A DNA stretch of 64,000 nucleotides from Hygrocybe punicea (GCA_963556145.1 OY744464.1:7043508-7107507), one strand, 5' to 3'. Positions 11,501 through 20,750 are shown, numbered from the stretch's first letter. The notes: generated by a model from the sequence alone, not told the origin. Translations and numbers: made by a program.

Positions 11501-14112
11501 GCGATCAAGTTGAAGACCGACCCCAATCAGCCCGTTTCCTTTTTGCATCTCCTCTCGGATATCGACTCCCCCCCAAGCGGGATCGCTTCGGGACTCCATT
11601 CGAACATGGGGTCCTCTTAAATACGACGCTGGCCGCCATGGATTCGTCCGGTGCCCCTCCTTCGTTAAGGATGGGGCACCTCGTTTTTCAATTTTATCCT
11701 GTATCACCACCCCCTTCGTATTCGACTTCGGACAACTCTACTTCAGAATCTACGCTACATTTATCACCACTTTCTTCTATGTTCGACCCATGTCCACTGC
11801 TTCCACCGCTCTTCCCCGTCTCTACGTCTGCCACGTCACCACCGTCACCACCCTCTTGTCCCTCGTCTCGTACCTTATCATCTCGCGCATCAACCCCGGC
11901 CATCAACAGCCGTATCGATGGCGACGACCAGAGCGAGTACGCGGACGATGAATGGAATTGCGACAACTCCATTGAAGGATGGGAGTGGGATGATGCCGTG
12001 AGTCGTTATAATCACGCCCTCAAAAAATGTTCATTACCCCCTCATAAGATGCATGAATCCGACTCAGATGACGAACGATTCGCCCTGGCGGTGAACGTTG
12101 CCATCGCTGAGGCCCCATTGGCCGCATTATTCACTATTCAATCAGCTACTGGACCCTTTTTAAGCCCCCCCTCGAATCGTCCCCCCAGTCGCGAACGATC
12201 GACATCGTATGCCAGTACCCATCATGAGCAACCCCCCGCGGCTTCGCTCGTGCATAACCTCATCGCACAAATAGTGCCATCCGTCAACATGGACCTCCCC
12301 GACTTCGACAACGACCTCCGCGATTCCACCACGGCCGAATCACGATCGCACGCGATAGCGGTATGTAATGATCGCGACCCGTCTATATCTCTCGTTAATA
12401 ATGCTATGGAGGCACAGGAATTACCTGCCCCCTCGCGCTTCCTTGCTACATCGATTATCCGTATCACACGCCATCCCATTTCATCCGCGCGCGATAACCC
12501 ACCTACGCCACCTAGCCTACTCTATCCTGAACAGGAACCACCCCCAAGACCCCTCCTCAATGGACCCTGGTTCCCTCAAGACCTCCGCTTCCCATTTCAG
12601 TCACCCCCTCCTTCCCCTTCCCCATCTTTCTTTCGTGATCCTTATGCCACCCCTTCTCCTATAGTGTCACCCATATATTCTCCTGTTTTAAATTCTTTTA
12701 GTCCAGATTGTGATCCCTTTGAAGAATCCCCATCTACTGTTTATGAAGTCCCCAATGCTGATCCAAGAGATCCAGCCAATGTAAATTACCTGGAATACCT
12801 TGTACACCCACCTTCCTCTATCAATGATGATAGTTCTTCCTTGTACATGGATCAGGAAGACCCAGCTGAAGAAGACAATGTCTCCTCAGACACACCCCTC
12901 ATTCCCAATATTCAGACTCTTAGGCCACCCATCCCTTGTCCAAATTTGGAGGAGACTGGAGACAGTGACAATAGAATTCAAGGACACCCACCCAGCAGGA
13001 CCTGGATCAGTCCTGAATCTATTTTTGGATCTTCAGATGAAGAATTTTCAGATTCTTCAGACTCTTCAGATTGTTCAATGGACCTGGAGACAGACTCAGA
13101 AGATGAATTGGATATGTTTAGATGGGAGGAAGAAGTGAAGGACCATCCAACAATCAGCCCTAATTCAGGATCAAGTTCTCATTGTGACCCACCTCCCCCA
13201 GTTGTATCCACAACTGATGTGGACATCCTCAAAAATAGCTCATTAAATCCAATGGCCAAGCCATTCATTCCATCATCATCCCTTCACATTTCAGATGATC
13301 CCTGGCCCCCTCCAGAAGGAGCAGAGATCACCTCATTGTCTGATGAAGATACACAGATTCCTTTTGACAAGGCAAAGTCTTTACATGCCTTGGAGACCAA
13401 TATTCCTCAAGAGAATAATTCTAGATTGTTATCCCCTATTTCTCTGGAAACCACCCCTGCTCTTAGGTCTACTTTCCCAGAGACCAATCTTCTCTGTCAA
13501 TTGGAAGCTGAAATACCCCTTCAATCTTCATCTATCCCCATTCAAGTATTCGCTATTACTACTTCAGATCAAGGTCATTCACAACCTCATGATCATCCAC
13601 AACCTCGTGACTTAGCTGTAGCACAGATCCTTGCAGCTAAGCCAGACTTCCATACTCCTCAGGATGTTCATTTGGGAATTCTTAGTGCAATTCGTGGTGC
13701 CATTGTAGAAGGAATTCGTCGTATTGCAGCAAGACTCGCTACTCAAGCTTGGAAGTCTCGCATTGACCAGAGACCTGTCAATGATCCAGTTCGTCTCTAC
13801 TTCTATCGTCAATGCTATTTGTTTCGTTTTCTGGACAGAGAAAACAAACTACCTCCTCCATCCAATCCTACTTCTCACAACAAGCCTATTCGTTTTCTGG
13901 AATCCAACCCCCTTCTCACTCATGAAGAAATTGAATTTCTTCGAAATGCTTCCATGGTATTTTGCTCCAATCGCAGATTTCTACTTGCAGATGCAATTAA
14001 CGCTGTCCTGGACATGCGCTTTCGTCGCTCTGATACAATCAATGCTCTCTTCGATGAAGGATACTTTGACATACCAGATTTCAGCAGACCCCGTCAAAGG
14101 CCTTCTCAATAA
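8527..14112 (+). CDS. Gypsy A Gag-protease polyprotein with long acidic/proline-rich extension
   Basis: The 1861-residue frame starts at ATG 8527, about 100 bp after the LTR. Residues ~1-210 are a gag capsid-like region (KFTGSHEDIKHFLRHYNQV, FLKYYDAAYKE). Residues ~210-300 are strongly charged Asp/Ser/Lys-rich. A CCHC zinc knuckle follows (CFGCGIKGHGLQIC), then an aspartic protease with AIIDTGSQLNVV and LLGRPWQRGN. Gag packages the RNA and the protease cuts the polyproteins. After ~residue 800 there are about 1000 more residues of acidic, Ser/Pro-rich sequence with no domain I recognise, then a folded-looking end (LAVAQILAAKP, YRQCYLFRFLDRE). Such a gag-pro is much longer than typical. Part of the extension (11455-12640) is strikingly CpG-rich. 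The stop TAA at 14110-14112 overlaps an open frame that leads to pol. Confidence 0.9.
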   Translation: MTITSTLTPDMMPLLGQKGAPSKFTGSHEDIKHFLRHYNQVSKAYGLTDADKCDCIVDYCSRKVVKLIEALDSFMRSDWTKLEADFLKYYDAAYKETRYILRDLSTLTRLWKQKEIKTLTRWKRYERKFVSIAGWLEAKKKISTDEKAAYFWSGINKHLRHRIELRLSSGSTPLDVTKPFPMDKVIKVAEILFERNQFDINLADSDDEIPDRDKDDDSDSSSDESSDDESDSDYNERYKKKKLEKKKKNHRYKEDSEDENPKKATKKNVDRKDTFKKGPEKKTKSVQDEVEALIKQMGNLSLDDQRYGLAYYKAIKLDPDVAHCVKAPLLHQPRTLPKPPGILQNQIPSKAPFTANIGEREPITCFGCGIKGHGLQICPKINELIQSGTLIRDPLGKLVKSDGSNIRRCMGETIIHALERNASEALQTNFYALQDPFSDYYQSDAEEDMDAFYTPATYAGHNGIENVQIMAADRGQHKITSARKEAFDGVYPPARQRNKDKENLKPRSTGTTAKPASKQNLNQENVPTPANISKGNLPTRIEEIRQMQPIPFDIRVPRTVQPPVANGDIEMHDITNKSHTSKATPDKSIPRPKLPLRQSELSSNMGDTQVINQILDTPVTLQVREVLASSRDLSDQLTEMLKRKNPKVSVVASTYAPRQHGILIKLRMECDNYPITAIIDTGSQLNVVNKEIWKARIRRPVDLGKSLTMNDANGGVGTLKGLVPNVPLTCGGVLTYADLFIGESVPFDLLLGRPWQRGNFVTIDERIEGTYLVFKDASDSGAKFEIMVTADHYPAPQRHDQIFTITASENNSSCNSATPSTSSDCIPPRIRRFPISEPQDSEELFSSEEINSQNLEEDNLEFDMSLEDIPDLINSYGDIIDLDTPCRSDPEIDKPPRISDGQAHEEAPLSSEPESNSKVNYSYKDIVELVLENNGQQADKSAGPEETTTEPSGMQRNPPQFLINEIPLPRAVDWIHTEWNPNAAQTIIAALGDQVEDRPQSARFLFASPLGYRLPPKRDRFGTPFEHGVLLNTTLAAMDSSGAPPSLRMGHLVFQFYPVSPPPSYSTSDNSTSESTLHLSPLSSMFDPCPLLPPLFPVSTSATSPPSPPSCPSSRTLSSRASTPAINSRIDGDDQSEYADDEWNCDNSIEGWEWDDAVSRYNHALKKCSLPPHKMHESDSDDERFALAVNVAIAEAPLAALFTIQSATGPFLSPPSNRPPSRERSTSYASTHHEQPPAASLVHNLIAQIVPSVNMDLPDFDNDLRDSTTAESRSHAIAVCNDRDPSISLVNNAMEAQELPAPSRFLATSIIRITRHPISSARDNPPTPPSLLYPEQEPPPRPLLNGPWFPQDLRFPFQSPPPSPSPSFFRDPYATPSPIVSPIYSPVLNSFSPDCDPFEESPSTVYEVPNADPRDPANVNYLEYLVHPPSSINDDSSSLYMDQEDPAEEDNVSSDTPLIPNIQTLRPPIPCPNLEETGDSDNRIQGHPPSRTWISPESIFGSSDEEFSDSSDSSDCSMDLETDSEDELDMFRWEEEVKDHPTISPNSGSSSHCDPPPPVVSTTDVDILKNSSLNPMAKPFIPSSSLHISDDPWPPPEGAEITSLSDEDTQIPFDKAKSLHALETNIPQENNSRLLSPISLETTPALRSTFPETNLLCQLEAEIPLQSSSIPIQVFAITTSDQGHSQPHDHPQPRDLAVAQILAAKPDFHTPQDVHLGILSAIRGAIVEGIRRIAARLATQAWKSRIDQRPVNDPVRLYFYRQCYLFRFLDRENKLPPPSNPTSHNKPIRFLESNPLLTHEEIEFLRNASMVFCSNRRFLLADAINAVLDMRFRRSDTINALFDEGYFDIPDFSRPRQRPSQ
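11455..12640 (+). other. CpG-rich compositional island inside the gypsy A gag-pro frame
   Basis: Counting by eye, 11461-11820 holds about 27 CpG dinucleotides, whereas 8521-8880 of the same frame holds about 3. The island begins near VDWIHTEWNPNAAQT and fades near the proline-rich SPPPSPSPS region. Codon choice also changes (CGA, CGC, TCG and GCG become common). The frame runs through undisturbed. The element otherwise appears CpG-depleted, so the island looks like sequence acquired later from a CpG-normal source. Confidence 0.7.
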
Positions 14113-14329
14113 AGGACAGCATCCAATTTTGACAAGTCTGTTTTGTATAATTGAACCAATGATTTTATTTTATATGCTGCTATTTCTATTGATGTACAGA
14201 ATTTGCTTCTCCTTTACAGAATTGCTGTTATGCCTTTTTCTCACTATAGTTGAACATTTACCCCTAATCTCCATAATCTCCAGAATTGTTGTGTATTATT
14301 TATGCTTTCTTTTAAATTTTTTCTTGCAG
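14113..14329 (+). other. Gag-pol junction: probable intron or +1 frame switch
   Basis: Between the gag-pro stop and recognisable pol sequence lies an AT-rich stretch ending in a long pyrimidine tract and TTCTTGCAG at 14321-14329, an excellent splice acceptor. The pol frame (+1 relative to gag) is open here as well and would encode a run of hydrophobic residues with no counterpart in known pol proteins. The frame overlap with gag extends back to 13724. Either an intron is removed or ribosomes shift +1. I could not fix a matching donor site. Confidence 0.45.
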
Positions 14330-17300
14330 GACGATACCTTGCAAAGTACCATTACTAGTCCAGAGGATTCAAGTACTGTACAAGCCACTGCAGTCAATGA
14401 AGAACAACTCTTTGTTCTGTATGCCACTGTGCAACACCAAGAAGAATCAGATAATCCCACTCCTAATCGTTCAGTCAAGAACACCATGATCCACATAGAA
14501 GATAAATCAGACTCTGAAAATGAAAATTCTGAAGAGGCAGATGCTATGCCTTTTCTTCTAGAAATTTCAGATTCAGAGGATGATGAAGAAGAAGAAGCAG
14601 ATTATTATTATACCATTGGAGGAAGAGAAGAGACCTTACCATACAGTGAGGATGACATCCTCATTGTCCCTTCTCAAGACTATGATGTTGAAGGATATCC
14701 AAATGTGCTATCAGCTTACAAGAGAGTTGATCAGAAAGTGCATCCAGTGCAAGGAACATTCCCAGAGACTGCTAGAGTCACAAGGCAGTTTCCCCATGAC
14801 CCCCTTGCCAATCTCCCTCAATTGCCAACACACCCTCCAACATTCACCCCTACCCAGAAACTCTCATTGGAACGTTTAGAGTTTCTCAATATCAATCATA
14901 CAGGATTTTTATGGCCAGAAGAAGAGAAATTTTTCGCTCATGTGATGTTCCTCAATCAAGAATCTATTGCATTTGAAGACAAAGAGAGAGGAACACTCAA
15001 GGATTCATATTTCTCCCCATATATCATGCCAGTAATCCCACATACCCCATGGGTATATCGGAACATCCCTATCCCCCCAGGAATTAGAGAAAAAGTCATT
15101 GAAGTCCTCAAGCTCAAGGTTGAAGCCAATGTATATGAAGCCAGTCAATCTTCATATAGATCCAGGTGGTTTTGTGTGTTGAAGAAAGATGGAAAGCTTC
15201 GAATTGTCCATGACCTGCAGCCTCTGAACAAAGTCACTATCAGAGATGCTGGACTTTTACCCATTATTGATGACTTTGTGGAGCCATTTGCTGGAAGGCA
15301 ATGCTACACAGTGTTTGATTTAATGTGGGGATTTGATGCTAGGAAAGTCCATCCAGATTCACGCGATATGACTGCATTTTGGTCACCCCTTGGATTACTT
15401 CGCCTTACATCACTGCCCACTGGATTCACCAATTCACCTGCGGAATTCCAGAGATGCATGACTTTCGTTCTTCAAGATGAAATGCCTGAGATAGCTAATA
15501 TCTTTATTGACGATTGCTCTATCAAAGGACCAGTTTCAAATTACCTGGACACAGAAGGAAAACCAGAAGTGCTCACAGACAACCCAGGAATCAGGAGATT
15601 CATCTGGGAACATGCTTGTGATGTACATCGCATAATGCACAGAATTAAACGTGCTGGAGCTACTTTTTCAGCCAAGAAGACACAGATTTGCAGACAAGAA
15701 GCTATTATAGTTGGACAGAAATGTACCCCAGCAGGACGCATTCCTGAAGATGACAAAGTTTCAAAAGTTCTCAACTGGCCACCACTCAAGACTCCCAGAG
15801 ATGTCAGAGGATTTTTGGGACTCTGTGGCACAGTTCGTGTTTGGATTCAAGATTATTCCCTTCTTGCAAGACCCCTCACAGAATTAGTTCACAAAGGAGC
15901 AGAGTTCATTTGGGATGAAAGGAGACAAGCAGCCTTTGATACTCTGAAGCAAAGAGTATCATCAGCTCCTGCTTTAAATCCCATTGACTATCATTCAGAC
16001 AACCCTGTCTTTTTATCAGTTGATAGCAGTGCTATCGCTGCAGGATTTATTCTCTCACAGATTGATGACAATGGAAGACGCCGTCCAGCTCGTTATGGAT
16101 CACTACCCATGAATGAAAGAGAGTCCAGATATTCCCAGCCCAAATTGGAATTATATGGACTCTATCGCGCATTACGTCACTGGCGAATTCATCTTATTGG
16201 AGTGAAGAATTTGCATGTTGAAGTTGATGCTAAATACATCAGAGGCATGCTCAATGAACCTGATCTCCAACCCAATGCCGCAATCAACAGATGGATTCAG
16301 GGAATCTTTCTTTTTGATTTCAAATTAATTCATGTCCCAGCAAAGCAATTTAAAGGACCAGATGCCCTCTCCAGGAGAGAATTAGCAGAGGATGAAGAAA
16401 TAATAGAACATGATGATTCCTGGCTGGATGACATTGCACTGCTCATTCATGTCCCAGACCCTCACCAAATCAAGAGATATTGTTTCTCCACTCCCACAAA
16501 ATTGCCATACAAGACTAGCACACTCCCATCCTCAAATGCTCCTAGATCAAAACAGGAGAAAATACTTCAGGATGTATATCATTTCCTCTCCACCCTAGAA
16601 ATGCCTCCTACAGAATCTTTGCAGGCTCGTAAAAGATTTCTGAAGAAGGTTTCAGAATTCTATCTTAAAGCAAGAGACATGTTCAAGAGAAATGGAAAAC
16701 GATCTCCTTTATTGGTTATCATGAACCCAAAGAAGAGAGTAGCCATTCTAACTCAGGCTCATGAGAACCTAGGACATAAAGGAGAACATGCAGTATTCGA
16801 TTTAGTACGACTTCGTTTCTATTGGCCACACCTTAGGTCAGATGTTCGCCATCATGTTTCATCCTGTCATGAATGTCAAATTCGTACCTTAAAGAAGATG
16901 GAGATATCCCCTACCATTTCTACTCCCACCACTCTATTCCAAAAGGTTTACATTGATGTGATGTCTATGCCACCATCAGGAGGATTCAATTTCATTGTTG
17001 CTGCCCGTGATGATCTCTCAGGCACAACTGAAGTTCGCGCCATTCGTTCCAACAATTCCCAGAACCTAGCAAAGTTCTTCTGGGAACAGATCTATTGTTG
17101 CTATGGAGCCATTGGTCATGTAGTCACAGACAATGGAAGCGAAGTCAAAGGTGCATTTGAAATCCTACTTCGTCATATGAAGATTCCTCAGGTTCGCATC
17201 ACACCTTACAACAAACATGCCAATGGAGTAGTGGAACGTGGACATTTCACATTAAGAGAAGCTATTGTCAAATCTTGTGACAAGGACAAATTTGGAGGAA

Positions 17301-17950
17301 TTCGAAACTGGCATAAGCATGTTGAAGCTGCTATGTTCGCAGATCGAATCACAGTCAGTAGTGTGACAGGATATTCACCCTACTACCTCCTACATGGAAT
17401 GCACCCTCTCCTACCATTTGATCTTTCAGAAGCAACCTTTATGGTTGAAGGCTTTCGTTCAGGCCTCTCTACCTCAGAATTGCTGATGCTCCGCATCAGG
17501 CAATTAGAAAGGCATCAAGAAGACATAGACAAAGCAGCTACCACATTGGAACAAGCACGTTTCAGATCAAAATTGCAATTTGAACGCAGATTCCATAAAC
17601 GTTTGCAGAAACGCAATTATGAACCAGGAGAATTAGTCTTAATTCGGAACAGTAGACTGGAATCTACTGTAGGAAAATTCAAGACTGAACCACGCTATCT
17701 TGGACCCTTTGAAGTTGTTCAAAGAACTCCCAAAGGGAACTACATATTGAAGGAACTAGATGGAACCGAACATGCTGAACGTTACGCCGCGTTTAGAATC
17801 CTGCCATATATTTCTCGGAATCACCCATTCCTTCTAGACCCAATTGATCCGGAAGATTCGGACAATCCCATGGATTCAAGCTCAGACCAAGATTCCCCTA
17901 GCGAACCCAATTCCATTCATTCGGATAAAAATACATCACACCAGTATTAA
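14330..17950 (+). CDS. Gypsy A Pol (reverse transcriptase, RNase H, integrase)
   Basis: The frame is open from 13724, but pol-like sequence begins at QDDTLQ after the acceptor at 14329. An acidic leader (~200 residues) precedes the reverse transcriptase: WFCVLKKDGKLRIVHDLQPL, LTSLPTGFTNSPAEFQ and the catalytic FIDDC box. RNase H shows SVDSSAIAAGF, KLELYGLYRALR and GPDALSRRE. Integrase has the HHCC finger (HENLGHKGEH ... CHECQIR) and its catalytic triad in VYIDVMSMPP, VVTDNGSEV and NGVVERGHF. A basic C-terminal region follows with EPGELVLIRNSR and FGPFEV-like PRYLGPFEVVQ. No chromodomain is visible. The enzyme copies element RNA to DNA and integrates it. All catalytic residues are present and there are no stops, so it may be functional. 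Confidence 0.93.
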   Translation, partial: DDTLQSTITSPEDSSTVQATAVNEEQLFVLYATVQHQEESDNPTPNRSVKNTMIHIEDKSDSENENSEEADAMPFLLEISDSEDDEEEEADYYYTIGGREETLPYSEDDILIVPSQDYDVEGYPNVLSAYKRVDQKVHPVQGTFPETARVTRQFPHDPLANLPQLPTHPPTFTPTQKLSLERLEFLNINHTGFLWPEEEKFFAHVMFLNQESIAFEDKERGTLKDSYFSPYIMPVIPHTPWVYRNIPIPPGIREKVIEVLKLKVEANVYEASQSSYRSRWFCVLKKDGKLRIVHDLQPLNKVTIRDAGLLPIIDDFVEPFAGRQCYTVFDLMWGFDARKVHPDSRDMTAFWSPLGLLRLTSLPTGFTNSPAEFQRCMTFVLQDEMPEIANIFIDDCSIKGPVSNYLDTEGKPEVLTDNPGIRRFIWEHACDVHRIMHRIKRAGATFSAKKTQICRQEAIIVGQKCTPAGRIPEDDKVSKVLNWPPLKTPRDVRGFLGLCGTVRVWIQDYSLLARPLTELVHKGAEFIWDERRQAAFDTLKQRVSSAPALNPIDYHSDNPVFLSVDSSAIAAGFILSQIDDNGRRRPARYGSLPMNERESRYSQPKLELYGLYRALRHWRIHLIGVKNLHVEVDAKYIRGMLNEPDLQPNAAINRWIQGIFLFDFKLIHVPAKQFKGPDALSRRELAEDEEIIEHDDSWLDDIALLIHVPDPHQIKRYCFSTPTKLPYKTSTLPSSNAPRSKQEKILQDVYHFLSTLEMPPTESLQARKRFLKKVSEFYLKARDMFKRNGKRSPLLVIMNPKKRVAILTQAHENLGHKGEHAVFDLVRLRFYWPHLRSDVRHHVSSCHECQIRTLKKMEISPTISTPTTLFQKVYIDVMSMPPSGGFNFIVAARDDLSGTTEVRAIRSNNSQNLAKFFWEQIYCCYGAIGHVVTDNGSEVKGAFEILLRHMKIPQVRITPYNKHANGVVERGHFTLREAIVKSCDKDKFGGIRNWHKHVEAAMFADRITVSSVTGYSPYYLLHGMHPLLPFDLSEATFMVEGFRSGLSTSELLMLRIRQLERHQEDIDKAATTLEQARFRSKLQFERRFHKRLQKRNYEPGELVLIRNSRLESTVGKFKTEPRYLGPFEVVQRTPKGNYILKELDGTEHAERYAAFRILPYISRNHPFLLDPIDPEDSDNPMDSSSDQDSPSEPNSIHSDKNTSHQY

Positions 17951-18754
17951 TGGAAGAAATAAAATATGATATCGCGCCATGCTTAGTCCAAGAAATAATG
18001 AAGAAATGTGTATGGAAAGGAGATGTAAAAAGAGACAGACAAACAGTGACCCCACCCAGATCCTAGAAGCCAATCCCAGATATTCCACCCCTGCTACACG
18101 CCCAGAGACCAGTGTACCACTCTATGGAAGGACATCCCCTGTTCCCACCTCCCATCGTTTGCTGGAAACGAACGTACAATCGTTGAAGCTCGGAATTAGA
18201 AAAATAATGCAAGACTAGGCCAAGAAGTAGTTAATGACAAGAAAAGCGTTTACAAAAGAACGACTCACCACCCTTTTTCGAAAAGGGGCCGTTGTTTTTT
18301 TTTAGAAGAATAAAGAATTGGGGCAAGCAGAATTCATAGCCGTGGATAGTTACGATTCCCTGGCAGCAGAATAGCAGGAGAAAAGGAGCTAGCGCTCGAA
18401 CGCGCAGGACAAAGCTGAGGAAAAAGGGGAACGCAAATGTCAGTCTAATATACGCTCCTACCCATCAAACACATGGCACACATGTGCTCAGCAACCATAT
18501 GACCAGAAGCCTGGACCGAAATGTGGCGCATCACACATCAGACCCTTAGAATTCCCAAACTGGAAATTTGTTACCAATTGACAAATCAGGACCCATCAAT
18601 CATTTACTTAATGTAGACTATGTTGCCGCAGGCACGCAACTAGCCTAAATCAGAACCATTGGACCAATATGCCGGTCATGCCAAATACATTCATTGCCGA
18701 ACCTGTTTATTTTTTTGGACACTACAAGTAGTGTTCTACAAATTCCTTAATATC
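17951..18754 (+). other. Gypsy A 3' internal region without a recognised gene
   Basis: This is noncoding as far as I can see. It holds a T9 run (18295-18303) just after AAAAGGGGCCG, and is visibly richer in CpG than pol. No polypurine tract is obvious here, nor directly before the 3' LTR at 19760. Confidence 0.4.
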
Positions 18755-19306
18755 ATGCCTTCTTCGCTCGATTCTTCAGATACTTCATTCACTATGCTCT
18801 CTCAATTTTCGAATGAAATTACCAGCGCTACCATCAGCCCCTTTCCTATTTCCATTACTAGACATCATCATGTCCACTTGACGCCCATAACCGTCCCTGA
18901 TCGAATCTACACACCCGTTCCCCATCCCCGCATTTATCCTACCCAGTATCACCTACGTCACACTTATCCCAATCAAGAAACCGTATATCTCAGCGTAGCA
19001 CTTCTCAACAAGATTCAGAAGCCCCTTCTTCAAGGAGTCAACGTTTGGCTTCTTCGCTATACTCCGCCTAAGCAGATTACAATTGGAATGCACGTTACTG
19101 GATCTATGGGAGCAGGAGATGTAGAAAGAATTTGGACCATCAGGAATGGTTATGTTATTTTTCTTTGCAGCACGATCTTCGGAACTCGTTTTTTATTAGC
19201 CGTCCCTCAATATTGGACTCAAGAAGGTCAGGAGGACAGGACTGTAGGAATCGCTGAGGCTGCAAGGAACTGGCTCGATTCTCTACAAGTGCTATTCTGC
19301 GCTTGA
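18755..19306 (+). CDS. Gypsy A third ORF, unknown function
   Basis: This 184-residue frame follows pol, starting at ATG 18755 (MPSSLDSSDTSF); the frame is open from 18659. It occupies the position where some gypsy elements carry an env-like or accessory gene, but I see no signal peptide or clear membrane anchor. It has a Ser/Thr-rich N-terminus, a His/Pro-rich middle (RHHHVHLTPITVPDR) and a more ordered C-terminal half (LLQGVNVWLLRYTPPKQI, GIAEAARNWLDSLQVLF). Codon use is more CpG-rich than gag or pol, like the island in gag-pro. I do not recognise it. 19307-19760 holds short chance frames only. Confidence 0.5.
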   Translation: MPSSLDSSDTSFTMLSQFSNEITSATISPFPISITRHHHVHLTPITVPDRIYTPVPHPRIYPTQYHLRHTYPNQETVYLSVALLNKIQKPLLQGVNVWLLRYTPPKQITIGMHVTGSMGAGDVERIWTIRNGYVIFLCSTIFGTRFLLAVPQYWTQEGQEDRTVGIAEAARNWLDSLQVLFCA

Positions 19307-19898
19307 CATTTTTTTTGAAGCACCCCACGTTCCTTATTTTTTATTTGTTTTTTGTATTATCATCAACTCGAATTAACGCTCCGCATCCCTCACTGCTCTC
19401 TGACTAAAGTCCAGAAAGTCAGACAAGAAACGATGTTTATCCTCCCTGTAAACCCTCATCCTCAGAAGCCATCATCAGCAAATGGAATTCGCCCCCACCG
19501 TCGCTACTCCCATATCCATCACAGAATTCTTCCATCACAACAATTTCAATTCGCATTCACCTTTCCATTGGATTTGGAGGACAAATTTATATTGCTCATT
19601 CTGGAGTCCAGAATGGCCCAAGAACACATCCGAAACAATAATAAATGCGCAAGACGCCTTGCATAGACAATCCCACAAGCATCTTAGTGATGGGAGGAAT
19701 TGATTTCATTGTTTGAAGAGTAGCAACTGGGGACAGTTGATTTTTCTTGTCTTGTGCGAATGTCATGATCCAAAAAGGATTCGGATCAAAACATAGCAAT
19801 ATGCTGTCACTAGTCACCATCCCTACAGCACACATCACATTACAAGGACCATTCATACTGGAATGCCCCCATCTGCATATGGAGTAGAAAGGAATACC

Positions 19899-20248
19899 CT
19901 TATCTGCATATAGGACACACAGGAAATCCTTATCTGCACATAGGACATACATGAAACCCTTATCTATACAAGGGACATGCAAGGAAACCCTTATCTACAG
20001 AAGGGACATGCAAGAAAACCCTTATCTATGCAGAAGAAATGAAGGAATACCCTTATCTTAACTGATAAGGCCCCCAAAACATCTTATCAGAGGCCAAAGA
20101 AGCACAAGAAGCACAGCCATATCCTTATCTCCAATCATAGAGATAACACATGCCACCCATCATTCCCTGATCAAGAAGCACATTACATTTCATATCAATT
20201 GATCAAATACAGCCCAGCCCAGATCTTATCTTTTTCTTAACTGATAAG
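19899..20248 (+). promoter_or_regulatory. GATA-site array in the gypsy A LTR
   Basis: CTTATC or GATAAG occurs eleven times: at 19899, 19929, 19959, 19990, 20021, 20052, 20063, 20093, 20123, 20224 and 20243. The first six recur every 30-31 bp within diverged tandem units that also share GGACA(T/C)-like spacers. GATAAG is the core bound by fungal GATA factors, including the nitrogen regulators AreA/Nit2. The array lies 500-850 bp upstream of the TATA box. Binding is inferred, not shown. The same block in the 5' LTR lies inverted within 6086-6795. Confidence 0.7.
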
Positions 20249-20369
20249 GATACACACATGGCATGGCATCAATTGATCAAGAAGCACAGCCTCAGGAAGA
20301 TGATTCTAGAAGCATAACCTGGCACAGCCCTTGCCTTTGATTCACACACCCAAGATTGGACCAGCAACA

Positions 20370-20718
20370 TGACTCACTCCCATCAAATGTGACTCATTGG
20401 TCTATCCATGACAAATTATGACCCTTATGACATACTCATGACCCCCCATGACTCATTATGACCACCCATGACTAATTATGACTATTTCTGACTCATTATG
20501 CCCCCTCCTTTGATTATAATTCCTATGTGACTCATTAATTGACTCTGTATGAGTCACAAACCCATGCCTTCCTTTCTTATGACTCCTTATGAGTCATAAC
20601 CCCCCATGCCTTTCATCATTATGACTCCTTATGAGTCATAAACCTATGCCTCTCCTCTATATGACTCCCTATGAGTCATAACCTATGCTCTCCATTTCAT
20701 ATACCATTCTATGACTCA
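20370..20718 (+). promoter_or_regulatory. TGA(C/G)TCA (Gcn4/AP-1-type) site array in the gypsy A LTR
   Basis: Ten exact heptamers: TGACTCA at 20370, 20390, 20449, 20489, 20528 and 20712; TGAGTCA at 20550, 20590, 20632 and 20672. Several sit in a repeated near-palindrome, ATGACTCCTTATGAGTCATAA. TGASTCA is the consensus of the Gcn4/Cpc1 bZIP activators of amino-acid starvation responses. The last site is 25 bp upstream of the TATA box. Seven are also present in the non-inverted part of the 5' LTR. Confidence 0.75.
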
Positions 20719-20742
20719 GAATGACTCTTGCTGTAGAATAGG

Positions 20743-20750
20743 TATATATA
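20743..20750 (+). promoter_or_regulatory. LTR TATA box
   Basis: TATATATA in GGTATATATAGAGCCC just downstream of the bZIP-site array is the natural core promoter of the LTR. The same box is at about 7506-7513 in the 5' LTR. Confidence 0.65.

Noticed and set aside
6086..20470. A giant foldback transposon with 710-bp terminal inverted repeats (6086-6795 and 19761-20470).
   Set aside because: The inverted arms are parts of direct LTRs. The Harbinger gene frame and the GCTG duplication are restored only if 6086-7232 is treated as a later inversion.
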